A stretch of DNA of 64,000 nt from Membranipora membranacea (taxonomy: Eukaryota > Bryozoa > Gymnolaemata > Cheilostomatida > Membraniporidae), in assembly GCA_914767715.1 (NCBI GenBank), contig OU612070.1, forward strand, positions 9,379,501-9,443,500, in the 5' to 3' direction. Under the pieces are notes generated by a model. The model saw only the letters and a program-made list of their open reading frames with translations, was not told where the DNA came from and made no database searches. Shown one piece after another: positions 13,901 through 28,900 of the stretch. Position 1 is the first letter of the stretch, and each line of letters starts with the position of its first letter. The translations under genes were made by a program, and so were the position numbers.

Positions 13901-16900
13901 AGGCATCAGTTCTAAATTCCATCACTACATTGACATGAATAAACACTTTCCTATTCTCTAACCCAAAGAGTCGACCACCAGTTGCCACTGTTTCTCCAAA
14001 ATAAATTAGCTCTATCTGGGCTTACCTGCATGTCGGATGTGTATTTCTGGGTGGTCTGTAGGGCAGCGCCACCCTGCTGTCGTATATCAGATATATCTGA
14101 CAGGGCGTTAGAGCACCTGTTGAGAAGTGTCACAGTCTGTTTCTGTATTGGCTCAGCAGCAGGACAAGGTCTATCTCTGGATAACGCCTGCACTGAGCTC
14201 AAAGTCTCCTGTATCGCTGATTTGTGCTGAGTCAGCTCAGCTTGCAATGCCTGTCAGATATATCAAAAGTTTGGAGATCAGTCTAAAATCATGCTCTCCA
14301 TCCAGTTCAGTTGAGAAGAAACGGCACTTTGGCAATATGCTAATATCCAGTAATGTAGCTAATAGTAACTACGGATATCAATGGACATAAGTAAACAACC
14401 CAATAGGATAAGATAGGATAGGATGGATAGGATAATTTATTCTGTCTCTGCCAAGTGGTTGAGAAATAAAAGTGTCTGTTGAGCTCATAATAAAAATATT
14501 AAAATACTGTATAATATAAAAATGTTGCAGTGTTGTCCCGTTATAAAATGATACTCAGAGCGTCACAAACTAATTTAGTCATCCTCACAAATTTTGTTGA
14601 ACAACTGATTGATAATATAAGTCATTATGACAATAGGGAGGGTGGCAATCACATTGAATACCCACATCAGCTTGTTGGAGTTTGCTCCTCGTGTTTTTGT
14701 TAGTATTGAGACTCTCTAGTTCAGCATTAGCTTTGCTGACTTGAGCCTGATGACCTTGTAACCTCTCATGGGCTCTCTTCAGCTGATTCAGGGACCGCGA
14801 CTCCTCCTTCAGTTTGTCCAGCTGAGCTTGAGCTGAGTGATGAGTCTTAGACAGAGATCCTGGAGATTCTCGGGTGAGGGTCTCACCTGCCTGTCCCAAC
14901 AGTTGCTCTGCTGTGGAAAGCAGACTACCTGGTGTCTCTCCAACTTTCTGTAAAAGTATATATATATATAAAACTGTAATAATAATATAATAATAGTATA
15001 TAATAATATACCCATCATTTATGTACATAGCATAGCATCGCATAGCAAAGCATAGTATACTATCCTAACAACAATGCAGTGATCTCACAAAATTTGAAAA
15101 CCTGTTTTAAGCTAATAATAACTAATTATATTATTGGTTTCATTTTAAGAGTGTTTCAATATTACTTGACCATAACTTACATGTAAAAGCTGCCAGAGCT
15201 TGTCGTCATATTCACCTTCAGCCAGTGATTGGCTGATGTCATGTAAACATTGCTGTGATTGGCCCATCAGTTTATTGGCTTCTAGTGAAGGTATTCTGTA
15301 TTCTAGAACCTTCTGGTGATGTTTACCTTTCTGCTTGAATCCACTCCACTGATCTACAACCTGTACAAACACGTTGAACAATGAGATGTAAAAAACTAAG
15401 ATTGGCAAAAAAGATGTCTCTGCAGAAATAATCCAAGTAGAGACAAAATTTGATTGAGACAATAAGCAACATCTATCACTGAGCCTCCTTACAAAATGTA
15501 CTGAATTTTCCCTGATAGAAGAACATCATTTTAATGATATTCATTGCTGTCAATAAATGTTAAGAAAAAACTATATTCAATCCCGGTCAAACACACAGGT
15601 GGGAAAGGATTAACCTACTTCTTTCAGTTTGAGCTGAGTCTGTGCGTCAGGTTGAGTTATCTGAGCTGCCGTCTCTTGTAGAGATTTGACAGCCTCCGGT
15701 AAATCCTGATTAAAGAACCTCTTGTGCTGCTTCAGCGCCTCGTCAGCTGGCATCTCCTCTTCAACAACCAGCGAGGGGGGACAATCCTCCAGCAACTTCA
15801 CCAGTGATTGGTATTTCTCCTCGAATATTGTGAGGAAATCTAATTGAGATCCAACTAGGTTCTCTACTCCCTTAGCTTGTCGCAAACAATCCTGCAGGTA
15901 AAAAATGTATTGTAATCCCGTCATTGTTATTGGTGAGTTTGTAATGAGATTGGATGATTCTACTCACATATAAAGAGTCATTAAAAACATGGTTGTTGGT
16001 GATTATCTCCTCCTCACTTTTATATCAGCTGTTGACTATGTCCAAGTTAAAAATTGATGCTTTAATTTCCAGGAATTTTATTAATATCCATATTTATTTA
16101 ATCATCTACATCTGTTATAACTCACAATAAATCTCTGGTTGATATTTGAGAGTTTCTCCTCGAGGGGTTCAATATCGACTGATTCCTGAGAATATCGAGC
16201 TAGCTTCTGAAAGGCTTTAGCTTTGCTTGTTAATACTGTCTTATACTTTGGCATCTGCTCAAAGTGTGTCTAAAACCGAGCATAATATAAAAGGTCAGGG
16301 TCATGCCAGTATGGACGAACGATGAATACTAAAACAGGGGGTCTTCAATAAGAATAAGCGATACTTTAGTAAAGCAAGTTATCGTTATCACATCTTTCAA
16401 TTAGACAAAATTGCTCCCGAAGCTCACTCAGAATGTATATAGTTCCATCAACGACTGAGCGATTTGAAAACCTAGCAGGTATCGCTCACTCAATGAGTGA
16501 GCGATCAGATTGCGATTTTGGCTGTTTCTAATTGAAAGACCCCTCTGGTTTACTTTGAAAAAAAAAATCTAAACACACGACATGCAATCTAGGTGGCATA
16601 ATTAGTCTGTATTGCAAGACTTGATTTCGTACAACTCAAGTATCAACATAAATATAAGTCAAGTTTCTTGGTAATGCTTGACTGTTAATTAAGACCAGGT
16701 ATAATCTAAAGATTGAGTTAACTTGACACCTCCAAGTCCGTCAGCTGCAGAGCACTTGAGCAGCCTTGAATGCTTCAATTTACACTTCACCAAGTAATTC
16801 ACCCTACACAGTATACCTTTGCATATAGCTTTCTTTCTCCTTCATGGAGCACCCAGAGAGTCAAGTAAAATTGAAACCTTATTTCCATTTGGAACACATG

Positions 16901-19900
16901 GTCACTTCCTATAATACTAACCTGTAATTGTTCAGCATATTTCTGTATATCAGCGCTTCTACCCATCCTGCCGTCCTCGACGAGCTGCTCTCCTTGTGTT
17001 ATCCAGTCTGTGAGATCTGTGAGACCCTCATTCAAACTCTCCACTAGTGGTAAGGCGTGCTTCAGAGTCGCTAACCTACATAATATAGAGACACAGTGCA
17101 ATGAAATATATAGTATAATGAAATATATAGTATAATGAAATATATAGTATAGTGACTATATATTATATAGTATATAGAATATACTATATAATATATGGTA
17201 TAAAGACTATTCCTGGAGTTTAGACACCTTCCATAGAGATAAATTTTAAGCTAGTGTCTGTCAGGCTGTCTTATAATAACCGTGACAATACTTTGAAATT
17301 TTGAACAGGAGGGCGCAACTTCAAACACAAGTAAAGCAGACCGGATCTGATCTAATATACACCTACCTTTCGCTTACACCTCGGTGAATCTGTGAGAACA
17401 TCTCCTTGACCTTTTTCAAGTTGCCGATCATTTTCTCGGCGACGGGTTCTGAGCACTCTTTGGCCAGGGCTTGACCTGTCCTTGACATCTCCTTCAAACT
17501 CTCGCTCATCTCGGCTAGTTCTGTTGTTAATTGCTACAAAATGTGAAACCTCTTATATAGACAAGTCAATGACAGGTGATTTTCCAAGTATTCCTGACAG
17601 CTGGCGATGGTATTAAAAGTATGTTTTGTATATAGTGAGATATGTGCCTTCCAGCAGAGGGCGGAAACTTATTACAATGTAATCCCCTTTTTTGTACTCC
17701 ACACCAACTTTCAATGCAACTATTGGCTTGACTGTAGGTCAAATTTATAACAATGTAATAGAATTACACCACTCTTTTCCATAGCCGAATATTGCAACTT
17801 TATTTATTTATTGAGGTTTTCTGTAAGTTTACAGCTAACAGCAGTTGTTAAGAAGTTACTTGTATGCCTTATAAAACATAGAAGAGCCAAGTACCCATGT
17901 CATACCTCAAGATGTTCGATCTGAGATTTGATCTCCTCCGACGAGCATTCTGCCGGGTATTTTAGAATCACAGCAGAGTTCTGTAGCCACGTCAGCTTCT
18001 TCAGTAAGACCTGCTCAAACTCCCTCGATCTCTGCTCCGATGTGTGGGTCTGTCTAAATGAGTCTACAGCGTCACAAATCTCCTTCCATCGCCTATTCAT
18101 AAGGAGAAGGGATTCCTCGAGCTGAAGAACGACAGACTCGTCACAAGTCTCAATCAGGAAACTACCCGACTCGTTCATTAAGGCGTGCTTCTCTCTCCAA
18201 CCATCCAAGTCTCGGAAAAAGTTCTGTCAAATAAATAAATCCAATTTGTGTTCAGTCAGAATTAGATAGACGTTCAGTGTAAAATGATATTATTGTTCTA
18301 TATTGATATATTTTTATTATTTTATATTATTAAGTCAGATTGTGCCACAGCCGGCCTTAAAAGCGTTCGGGATGGCGTTCGCGGCCGTAGGCGGTCGTTA
18401 AGGGGGTTAACGACCGCCTACGGCCGCGATCGCCATCCCGAACGCTTTTAAGGGCTGGCTGTGGATTGTGCAGCGCATTTTAGAGTGTTGTGTATATGTT
18501 CTACAGCAATGCCATAAGCAACAGAAAATAAAAATCAACTTCAATTTTTGTTTCTTTTCGATTTTTAGTATTTAGTCAGGTTATATTATTCTAACGGTGC
18601 CCATCCCTAAAGGAAGTATTTATAGTAAAGTGTGATCAATTCATCATATCTCACAGTGCAGAGAGAACACTACTTTAATATTGATGAGATTACACTGATA
18701 TTAATGTTGTATCTAATGACTTGTTACCTTGGTCCTTGATTTCTATAGAACGGGAAAGAGTTATGAGTAGCCATTGATGTTGATAATTGTTGCCCCACCC
18801 TCACCCCCCAGCATATCAGTTTACTAGTCACACTTGCATTGCCATGTTAATTTTTTATTTTTTGATCATTTATTGGCATTATTCACTTTCAATTGGAGAA
18901 AAACAAAAAAGAGCCTTGAGGCATTGCAATAAATTATCATAGTTGCTCAAAAAATCCATTATCCTTACGAGTTGTTGCTCTGCTGGAGCTTCAAGCATGC
19001 GTTCCGCCTCCTCCATGTATCCGACGAGAAGGTCCTTACTAGCCTTGTACCTCTTCCAATGATGTATGGCTTCATGTAACATAGTCTCAATCGATACGAT
19101 CTCAACGCTGAGCTTCTTCCATCGAGAATCTATCTGCTCCAGTGAGTGGTTGATCTTATCTGCCTCAGATTTTTCTGTAGTAGGAAAATGGAAAAAAAGG
19201 GTGAGCTGCAAATGCATATGTGTGACAGAGTTATGTGAAAAGAAAAACGATTCGATTACATTAGGTATTCTTTGACGTATTTGACCAGGAAGTTAAATAC
19301 AAATTCCAATGCTATGATTTACTGATATTCAACCTGCATTTACTTAATTTTGTCAACCAATAAATATTCCTTCTAAAAGTGCCCTGAGCAAATTGGCATA
19401 AGGCGCGTGAATTATGCGATCGAATCGAATCAATGCATGGCCTACAATTGAATTTATAAAGACTTAGGGTTGTGCCTATGGATAGATATTACAAATATTT
19501 GTGAGAACGTATGTTCTTGTTTGGCACTTGATCAATTGCAATGTAAATGAGCAAAAACACACATTGAAGAAATGGTTAAAAAAATAAATAGAAGCGAAAT
19601 CCACTGAGTTGCACTGACCTGTGTTATCATGCTGTTGATATAGGGCTGCCAATGATTTGACATCTTTGAGAGTAGATTGGTAATGTTTCATCAAACCTCT
19701 CTTCTTCACATAATCCTGTAATTAGCAATAAATGGATTTCAGCATGTTAGTATACACTTTTTGGGTAAAAAAATGTTACATCACCATTTAGATACTGGAG
19801 TTGTCATTCTTCATCTTCAGCAGGGACAACTTCCTATTTTCACCTAAAATTCTGAGATAACGTCCGATGATGCCTTACTGGTATATGCCAATGTTCAAGG

Positions 19901-22900
19901 CACATCTACCTACATACCTTACAAGAGGAATAAAATATGTCATAAGATCTAGAAGATCCTGTACTACATAAAATGAACCTACATTATAGTCCGTGAGCAC
20001 TTTCTGTACGTCTTCTTCGTAAGCGAGCTTTTTAGTCCACTGTTTGAGCTTAGCTTCTGTATTGACGAGGAAGGCCAGCATAGTAAATCTCAGCTGCTCG
20101 TAGTCTAGTTGCCTGTGTCTGTATTGAGCCTGGACTGAAACCTCCTACACAAAGGAATCAACTTATGTGTGCATAATTTTATAACAATCAGCAGGTACAT
20201 GGGAATCACAGAGGGTGGCAGACTACCAACAGGTCAGATGTGAGACTAACAAAGGTTCTTCTATTCCTGCATTCTTCCTGGGAGGCAATCAAAAGATTGA
20301 GCAACCACCAAATGAATTAGCCTGCGTGGCACGAGGGGCATTAGCAGACCTTCATGGTTATTTGTTGGCAGATCGTCATTATTAATTGTTATCCTACAAA
20401 ATCAACTTCAGTCTAACCCCTGACCGACCTTGAGACGTGAGGAGGTTCTCATCGACATATCCTGAGGTATAAACTTTGAGTTACAGGCCCCGGCCTTTCT
20501 CACTCTGTTGAATGTTTGCTTCATCGACTCCAAGTCTTGAAAGAAATTCTATAAAACAAATATCACATGTAAGAGTAGCTTGTAAACGGCAACTGGTTAT
20601 AGAAGAACAATCAAAGCTAGCCCGTCACAGGCTAAATCATAACATACATTGTTGGGAGGATTATTGCTTTCAAAAAGAAATATTTTGAAAAATTTTCCGA
20701 AAGATTGTTTGAAAGCTGGTACTCTTTTTAGGAAGAGATTGCCACATTCCTTTAATATTCGAGATTACGAGAACTTGTGATCAAATAAAAAAAGTGAAAC
20801 AATGATGAAAGTGTTGCATAGTGACACATGATGCGTTGGGCACGGTGTCATATCATGTGCCAATGACTCAACAGTAAAGTGTCTCATTCATCGGTGACCT
20901 ACTAAGATAGAGAGAAGCTCAATGTGTGGCTCCCTCACATTGCAGGAGATAAATATACCCTAAGGTCAGTACTGTATTTAGGTTAAGGTTAGAGCATCTG
21001 GGTAGCTTATGTGAAGTGGTGTTCTATTTACACAGATAAAACATTAACATGAACAGACAGATTCAGCAATGACTACTGAGGGAGTTCATTGGATTCAGTT
21101 TATTAATAATTCAGATAGAACACAAGACAATCAAATGAGTTGAAGTAAAACAAACCTGGTGACGTAAGAAGCTAGCTTTGACATCTTCGAGTTCAGCCAT
21201 TGCGGGGATCGGTGGGGACTGCAGTAGGGCCTCTGCATCACACAACCACTGGCATATGTTACCCAGAGGTTTAGGAAACGAGCTATCTAATCTCTTACTC
21301 CAGTCGATATATTTAGCTAAAAAATAAAACAGAAATAGGGTCGATTGTGATAAGCAAGCTATCTAGTTTATTTTCTCATCCATGATCACACAACCCATTT
21401 GCGACGATATTTTTCCTAGCACCCTCCCATTTGTTTGTAACTTGAAAAGGTGGGTCAAGCGAATTCCACAACAGTTTATTCCTCTGCGCAATGGGATCGG
21501 GGTATGTGGGTCTTAGATTTCAGGCTCGTTTGAGCGATTGATATGACTGACAACACATCTAAGTTCCAATCATTCCAGCCCCTACAGCCTATCCCATTTA
21601 AAGAAACAAGCCTCCTCTATCCAATTCATAATGTGTTTTTTATCTGCTGAATACTAATATGGGTTTGTGTCTGAAAGTGCTGCTGCCCAAAAACATCAGG
21701 ACATTAAAACTTCAAAGCCTTCAATTTTCTGCGTGTTTTTGATTTAATGTACTGAAATGACACTTCATTTTTTCACACATGCCTTTTTTCATTTGACACC
21801 GTATGGTAAAAATGTGTGCTGCCACTTTCATCGACTGTATTTTGTGAAGGCAGTGAAAAGTTAGGTCAACAAATTTTTCTGTGTGATTAATTCAACTGGA
21901 ACTCCCTATTTTTCATATTAGCATCAAGGCATTGTGGTGTGTATGTAAAACCACAATTGAAACAATAATGAAAAAATTAACGAACCATTGTCTTGATGTT
22001 ATGTTCATTTTTTGTTATAACAGCAGGGCAAAAAATTCTTTTATCCGGGATTAAGTCAACAAAATTGATTTTTCCATAAAAGCCACTATAAACACAGTCT
22101 GGCATTTTTTTCTTTACATACAAGCCAAAGGACATGCTGTAATATCAAAGCCCTTTCACTGTCATGAGTATTATTCATGACCTTTTAACAAAAATAATTT
22201 TGGTAATAATTATTAAAATTCATGAGGGCCAATTAGAATTCCTTAGCAAAGCATAAGGCTTGGGCAGCAGCTCCCCTAATACATCTAAATTATCAGCGAT
22301 TCTTAGGCTAATAGCATAGCAACCGTAAGCTTTACATAGCAACAGACTATCCACCTTTATTGTACTCCTGATATGGTATACATATACACTATTGATGTAA
22401 AGATTCTAATCCCTGTGTTGGTATTATTACCAAAGATTGTTATTACTATTAGCAAAGTCAGTTGAATAGAATATCAAGGGATTTCTACCTGACATAAACT
22501 CTCTTACCTTTGTGAAATATAAATCGATTGTGATAATTGTGTGTTGACACTGGCACAGTCAATATCACAGTAACACATTTCTTAAGACTACTGACTGACA
22601 AGTTGGAGAACAGTATAGTTAAAGTAGAACTGAGGCAGGTATAACTGCTTTATTCATAACTAGGCATCAGGCAGCTGAACAGGTTGGTTACCTCTTACAC
22701 AATTATACTAGAACTTGAGGCAGCGCTTTTATCTAATATTTGATGTGGCATAGGTTTTATCAGCGAGTCGATGCATTGTAATACTTTTGTGGAAAGTATA
22801 TCTTAGGTTCGAAGGCATCAACCTCTGGCCAAATAATAAGAATCTTCTCTCTTGAACAAAATTTCAAAGGTCTGAGCTGTTATGGTCACCATCAGTGTTT

Positions 22901-25900
22901 GTAAAGCATGCTAATGTAAATTAAGGCTGGCAAAATCCAGTGGTTGATGATACTGCAATTGCATCAAAACAATTTGTAAATTGTTGTTTGTTTTCCAGTT
23001 TTGCTAACTTATAAATAGTCAACCTCAACCTCAAAATTCTGAGCATTCGATCAGCTGAGAGTATCTAACTATTTTTAGATATTTATAAAAAATCTTTGAT
23101 TGACAATGCTACTGTGAACTTTCACTGGGGGTTCTCATCAATTGATACGCACGCAAAAAAGCTGACAAGCAAACCTCGCTGTTGGCTATCATCACAAATC
23201 GTTAGCAACACATGCCAGGCAGCAGGGAAAGCAATTACACATTTTTTTACATGTTTTTTATGTCAATGCTTACAATCCTGTCATCCAAAAGTAGATTAAT
23301 GGATTTTCAATTGAAGGTCATAGTGTGACACACATGTGTGTGGGGCTGTGATATCGGCAGCAGTCACAATGATTATAGACCTGACCTATGTTACTCAACA
23401 ATGTTTTGATTAGTAGCATAAACAATTCCAAGCTCGGAGGAGCATAGTACACACACACATACAGTAGATAAAAGATCTATCTATCTCAGTGAAAGTTAGT
23501 TTGGCTTTACATCAACCAGGGTTGACAATAAGCCATTGTTTCACTCTACGATTGTGACATGTGAAGAATGGACTTGGGCGATTTCGTAGTTTTCTATCTG
23601 CCTTGACTGTCTGCTATCTTTTTACTGTGGGTGGAAGAGTGAGAGTAATATCGAGAGATTGGTTAGATTCACTGTCAACATAAGGTAAACAATCAATAGA
23701 GCTAATGTGGCTTGGGTCAATCTGTAATTAGAATTTAGTGTATTGATTTATTCTTAGTCAGAAAGGTTTGGCTTCTACTTTTCAAAGCAAGTAGGTATAT
23801 AATGGTAGCACAGACAATCACATACTAGCACTTGATAAACTAAAACACTGCTGTGGAGTGTGAATCTGTATTTGAGTATCTCTGGGGTTTTTGCGGTGTA
23901 GATAACACAGGTGTCAGAGCTGATTAGAAATATTTGTTGTACCTGAGTACATGAGCAATGAGTAGCTATTGGCATCTGTGGGGCTGTGGGCTACCAACGT
24001 GGTTTTGCAAAACATCTTTTTTTTTTCAATTTTGTTAGAGGTTAGGTCTCTTTGCTGCACATTAATTCGGTCATCACATCCTAGCTATTCAACGAGTTAG
24101 ATTAATGAGGGATTCAGCTCTCTCCATTTTGACATCAACCCAAGAATGCATATTTAATTGTAGTTTGAGCAGCATATTTATGGCAGTGAAACTAAAATAT
24201 TAATCATCTCATTATTGTATTATATTACAGAAAGCAGAGATTGATGAGAGGATGCTGACGGTGCCAACCTCCTATAATCCAAGTCTGAATCAGGATAGAT
24301 CGCAGCGATAATATCATTCTACTGTCCGCCGCTTGCTAGGATAATATCTATATCTCATAAGAGCAATTAGCTAGTGCAGACATGTACACCCGAGCCTTTC
24401 TAAGCTTCCAATGCTTTGTAACGACAGGTTTATTTGTGACCTTGACTTTCGCAAAACCACAATCTAAAATAGTCAATCCACATCCCTTCACATTCCATCT
24501 AAACAATCCACAACTATGCTCAGGCGGCTCGGACGTTTTGCTCTGGATACATACCGCCCCTAATCACTTTCGTCAACGTCTACTTATACGCAACACTTGG
24601 GGCAACCCTAAGAACTTTGTCGCCCATAAAGCTACCTTGGTATTCTTTTTAGGAATGAGCACTAACACAACGATACAATCAAATATAGAGTTTGAGAGCG
24701 AGACTTATAACGATATAGTCCAGGAGACATTTCTAGATAGTTATAGAAATCTAACTTACAAAGCTATAATGGGATGTAAATGGACTACGCAGTTCTGCCC
24801 GTCTGCGGATATAGTAGTAAAGGCTGACGATGATATGGTGGTGGACGTATATTTATTATTTCGACATATAGCAAGTTTAAGGTCTCAGGGTAAAGTATTG
24901 ACAAACACTATACTTTGCGATGTATGGTATCATCGCTCTGTTGAGAGAGCATCAGGGAAATGGAAAGTTTCTGAAGAAGAGTATGCCGATAAGTTTTATC
25001 CGCCATATTGTCCAGGACTAGGACTAGTTATGACTGCAGACATAGTACCCAAAATGTACAATGAGTCATTGTATGAACCTTATTTTTGGGTAGATGACGT
25101 GTATTTCACAGGCCTACTGGCTCAGACAATCAACGTGACGTTTGAACAGCTAGCAGCCACAGTCCATTTTGGCTCGTCGCAAATGGTCCGAACCCAAACT
25201 AATTTTGATAACGAGTACCAATGGATGTTTTATCATATACAAGAAAAACCGGTGTCGGCCATGATGTGGGAGAATATTCATAAACGAGAATTAAACAGGC
25301 AGACGTATCAGAGTGCATCCCCTGCAGCCTGAAGCTCAAATTTACAGCAAGTATTTTAGTTATCACTACGACGTTTTACATCCGAGGTATTTCCTGCCAA
25401 ACCCTGTTAGAGTTGGATTGTTGCTATTTTGTTCACTTCTTGTATATTATTCTAAGACTTGCCATTCCTTTATTCCTTGTAATGTCCTATTTATTTGTTG
25501 AGATAACTTGTATGATTGATTCGCCTTGGCAAATACATAGAAATACTGATGAAAGTCAAACTAGAACACACTGCCCTGTTTTCATTGAAGCGCATCTGCA
25601 TCGTTCCTCCCAAATTCCCCACCCAACCGAATCTATTGTGGAGGATGTAAGCTGAGTAAATACTAAATAGTTATCAGATAAAGAATAGATCACAGGTATC
25701 CCATTACATGCTATTAAAAAGAATGATCGTTCGTAAATACATGAGAGAACAAAGCTTGATACAAACAAGCTTGCTAGCTGATACATTCTAGTCTACCCTA
25801 GAAAAGTGACACGTCAGAGGAGGAAAAGTTCACCTTTTCACAAATGCACACGAAACATAATGTGAGCCCTACTCTCAAAATGAGTCCATTGCTTTAGCTG

Positions 25901-28900
25901 AACTAAACTCTAGCTCATTTTTACTCTTCTGAGGATTTATTTGCCACTTAAACCAAGGAGCAACAGCCTTTGCCTAAACAAAGTCTAGTATGGGTTGGGT
26001 TGTTGTGGCCTCTCCATCCTGCTGCAGAGTTCAGAAAGCGCCCACAGGCTAAGCTCAACCGAAGAGGCTGCTTCTGTAGGAGGTGCTGTACTCAAAAAGC
26101 CTGAGTGCACTGACAAATATGGTGATATCTGTTAGGGGAAGGCGTACAGGATATTTTTACTTCCTCATAGTCTGAGTGACTATCACAGATAGGTTGATTT
26201 TAGTAAAGATGACAAAATAAACACAAAAGTCAAAAACTCAATCCAATGAGTACACACTGTCTGTACACATAATATCTAACCATGCTGTGTCAGCCATTAA
26301 AATATTTCAGTGTGGTATGAATTAAAATGATAACCTTCAACTGTGTCTTTACTTATGCTATGTTATTCTATGGTAAATTTACAATTTCAATGCTGGGCAG
26401 TTGGTATTGACATGATACATAACCTATAGTACAGAATTGCAAGCCAGCATTGATTTTAATACAACTCTCCATTTCTCTTAGATTTTCATGCTGTAGTTGA
26501 TTTATATAGAAAAAATATCCCAATCAAACTGGTTCAAAATCCTTGATGATTTAGATTTTAAATTCAGTTTCCAATTGGATTTTATCGTAAAAGCTTTCAG
26601 GTACAGAAAAAGAGGCCTCATTATAAATGCCCTAGTGGTATTTGCATTGTTGTACTGACTAACATTCTTTTGTGCCTACAATTAATGAAAGCTTTTCAGC
26701 AGAGCACTTTCGTCATTAGTACTTCTTCCCACAGAATATTTGAACACCATTAAATAAGAAAAACCATTGTTTTTATTGTCCCACAGCTATTGATGGTTTG
26801 CTAAGTCAAAAGGTTTTAATTTTGCTTATAAGGACTTTACTATATGGAAAGCTTGCACCAAGGGTTTTAGATTAGTTCTGCAACCAGAGATTAAAAAATG
26901 ACTGTGAAATTAAATCTATTTATAGGGTCCACGACAAGTCACAAATTGAAAATAGAATTTATACAAGATTTCCTAGTTTTGAACCCCAAATCATTTACTA
27001 GGTCTATGTTTATTATGTGCTTTGAGGATGGCGTGAGCTGTAATTTCAGTCATCGATCGAAATTCATAAGAAACTTATTTTAATCAATATTCAAATATAA
27101 TGGCTCATCTCAAATGAGTAGTAAGCCATCTATAGTTCATTGACTTATCGTTCGTTCGATGATATTAAGAATGCTGCCTCCAAGTTTTTGTTGATGATGT
27201 CAACAAGGTTTAATACTATTGGTTTTCATATTTTTAGAAAATTTGTAATTAGATATGTGATATCACGATAATTGATTAACAAGATGGCTAAACTTGTTTG
27301 TCCAATAGCAGTGGATGAGATAGTACAGTTAAAGTAATATGCGTTCTACATTTCAGCCCTATGGTAGACAGTCTGCAAGGGAATTCTATATGACTGATTA
27401 GAGCAGGGACAATGGGAGAGGGGCAAATAGAAGGATCGAATTTCCCCCTGCTATTCTCCCATATTACAGTAAGCCCCTCAAAAATCTTAATTTATGTCGT
27501 AAAATTGTAAGGGGGAGGACAACTTTTCAAACTGGATAGAAATTTCCCGATTTTAGGAAGTCATTGATTTTAGTCCTGTTGTAATACATACCAGTAAATA
27601 TCTCCCACTTGTCTCGGGTTAGAGTGATCTTCTCGGGTGTGACGTAAGTTGCCTGACCCTGTGACAATATATCCTCTAGGCCTTTCAGTGCACGGGCCTT
27701 ACCTTCCAAGTCCTTACTGACTCTTATAAATATCTGAAAAACATAACCCCCGAAACACGATGTGGATGGATATATTATATTGTAATATGCAGTTAAAAAA
27801 AGGACAATATTATTTTTCTCTCTTTCATAAAGGGTATCAAACGGAAAGGTCTATTTCCTCACTTTGGATGGTTGGGATAGATCCCCTCCAATCCACCCAA
27901 AACCAAGGTTAGGAAATGCAGTAGGGTAGTCCTACGATCAGATGTGAATGATGTTAAATGTCATTTATCATTTTATCCTGGATATGTAAACACATGCATG
28001 ATTTCACCAATGTTTCTTTGATAGCATGAATGAATCGCTTACTGGTGCGCTATCTCAAACATTTTTGTTCTATCTTGAACAAACAATTTCATCAGATTTA
28101 ATCATCTGTACCTGGGGTCTATAACTAGGCTTACATCGCAACTTTTCCTGGTCAGATCATACCAGTGTGTTGCAAATACCACCGAATATGACCAAATGTA
28201 AAGACAAAGGATCATTTTTTTATTTACAATGTAAAAATATAGAACTCATTTTTTTCCAAAGCAATACTTTCTGTCAATACAGCTGCAACCATTTAACTTA
28301 TTGCGAGTTATTCCGGAAAAGGCATTTCTGCCCAACAACCCCAAGAGGGACGGCCAGGTGTCAAGTTGAAAATTTAACCCTTTGATGACGCGAGGTGTCC
28401 CATCCGTTATTATTATGATGCCTATAGTTAGTTTCAAAGTTCAGTGATATAGACGAACCCCATCCACCCAACTAATGGAATGATCAGGACATAGATATAT
28501 TCACATTAGCATAATACCTCATATTCAGGATCAAACTCTTCTGGAGTGTAGAGGCGGCCATGTTTTAGTCGCGATGTGTGTTCATCTAACCAAGCAGTAA
28601 GCGAATCAAAATCTCTCCTCTCCCGCTGATCCGGACTAAGGTTTCCATTTACATCCTACAAACAGCACAAAAACACATTGTATTACAACATCCTTGACAA
28701 CTTCCATAATTATAAATGGATCAATGGCAAGGAGGAAATATCCGATTTCAAACCAATATCTGCAGGCAAGGGTTCACAATGTCGTTGTTTGGTAACATTG
28801 AAAATTTTATATGGCTTTGGCTCTTGCTGTGAGGTTGCTGCCCTCACTAGAGCGAATCACAAGTTTCAATCATATGAGCTCTGCGTTGAGCACCTGCCGT

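Noticed and set aside
14660-14666. Donor G|GTATTC at the end of the 14.9-kb nesprin exon
   Set aside because: It would put the next exon out of frame; GTGGGT three bases earlier keeps phase 0.
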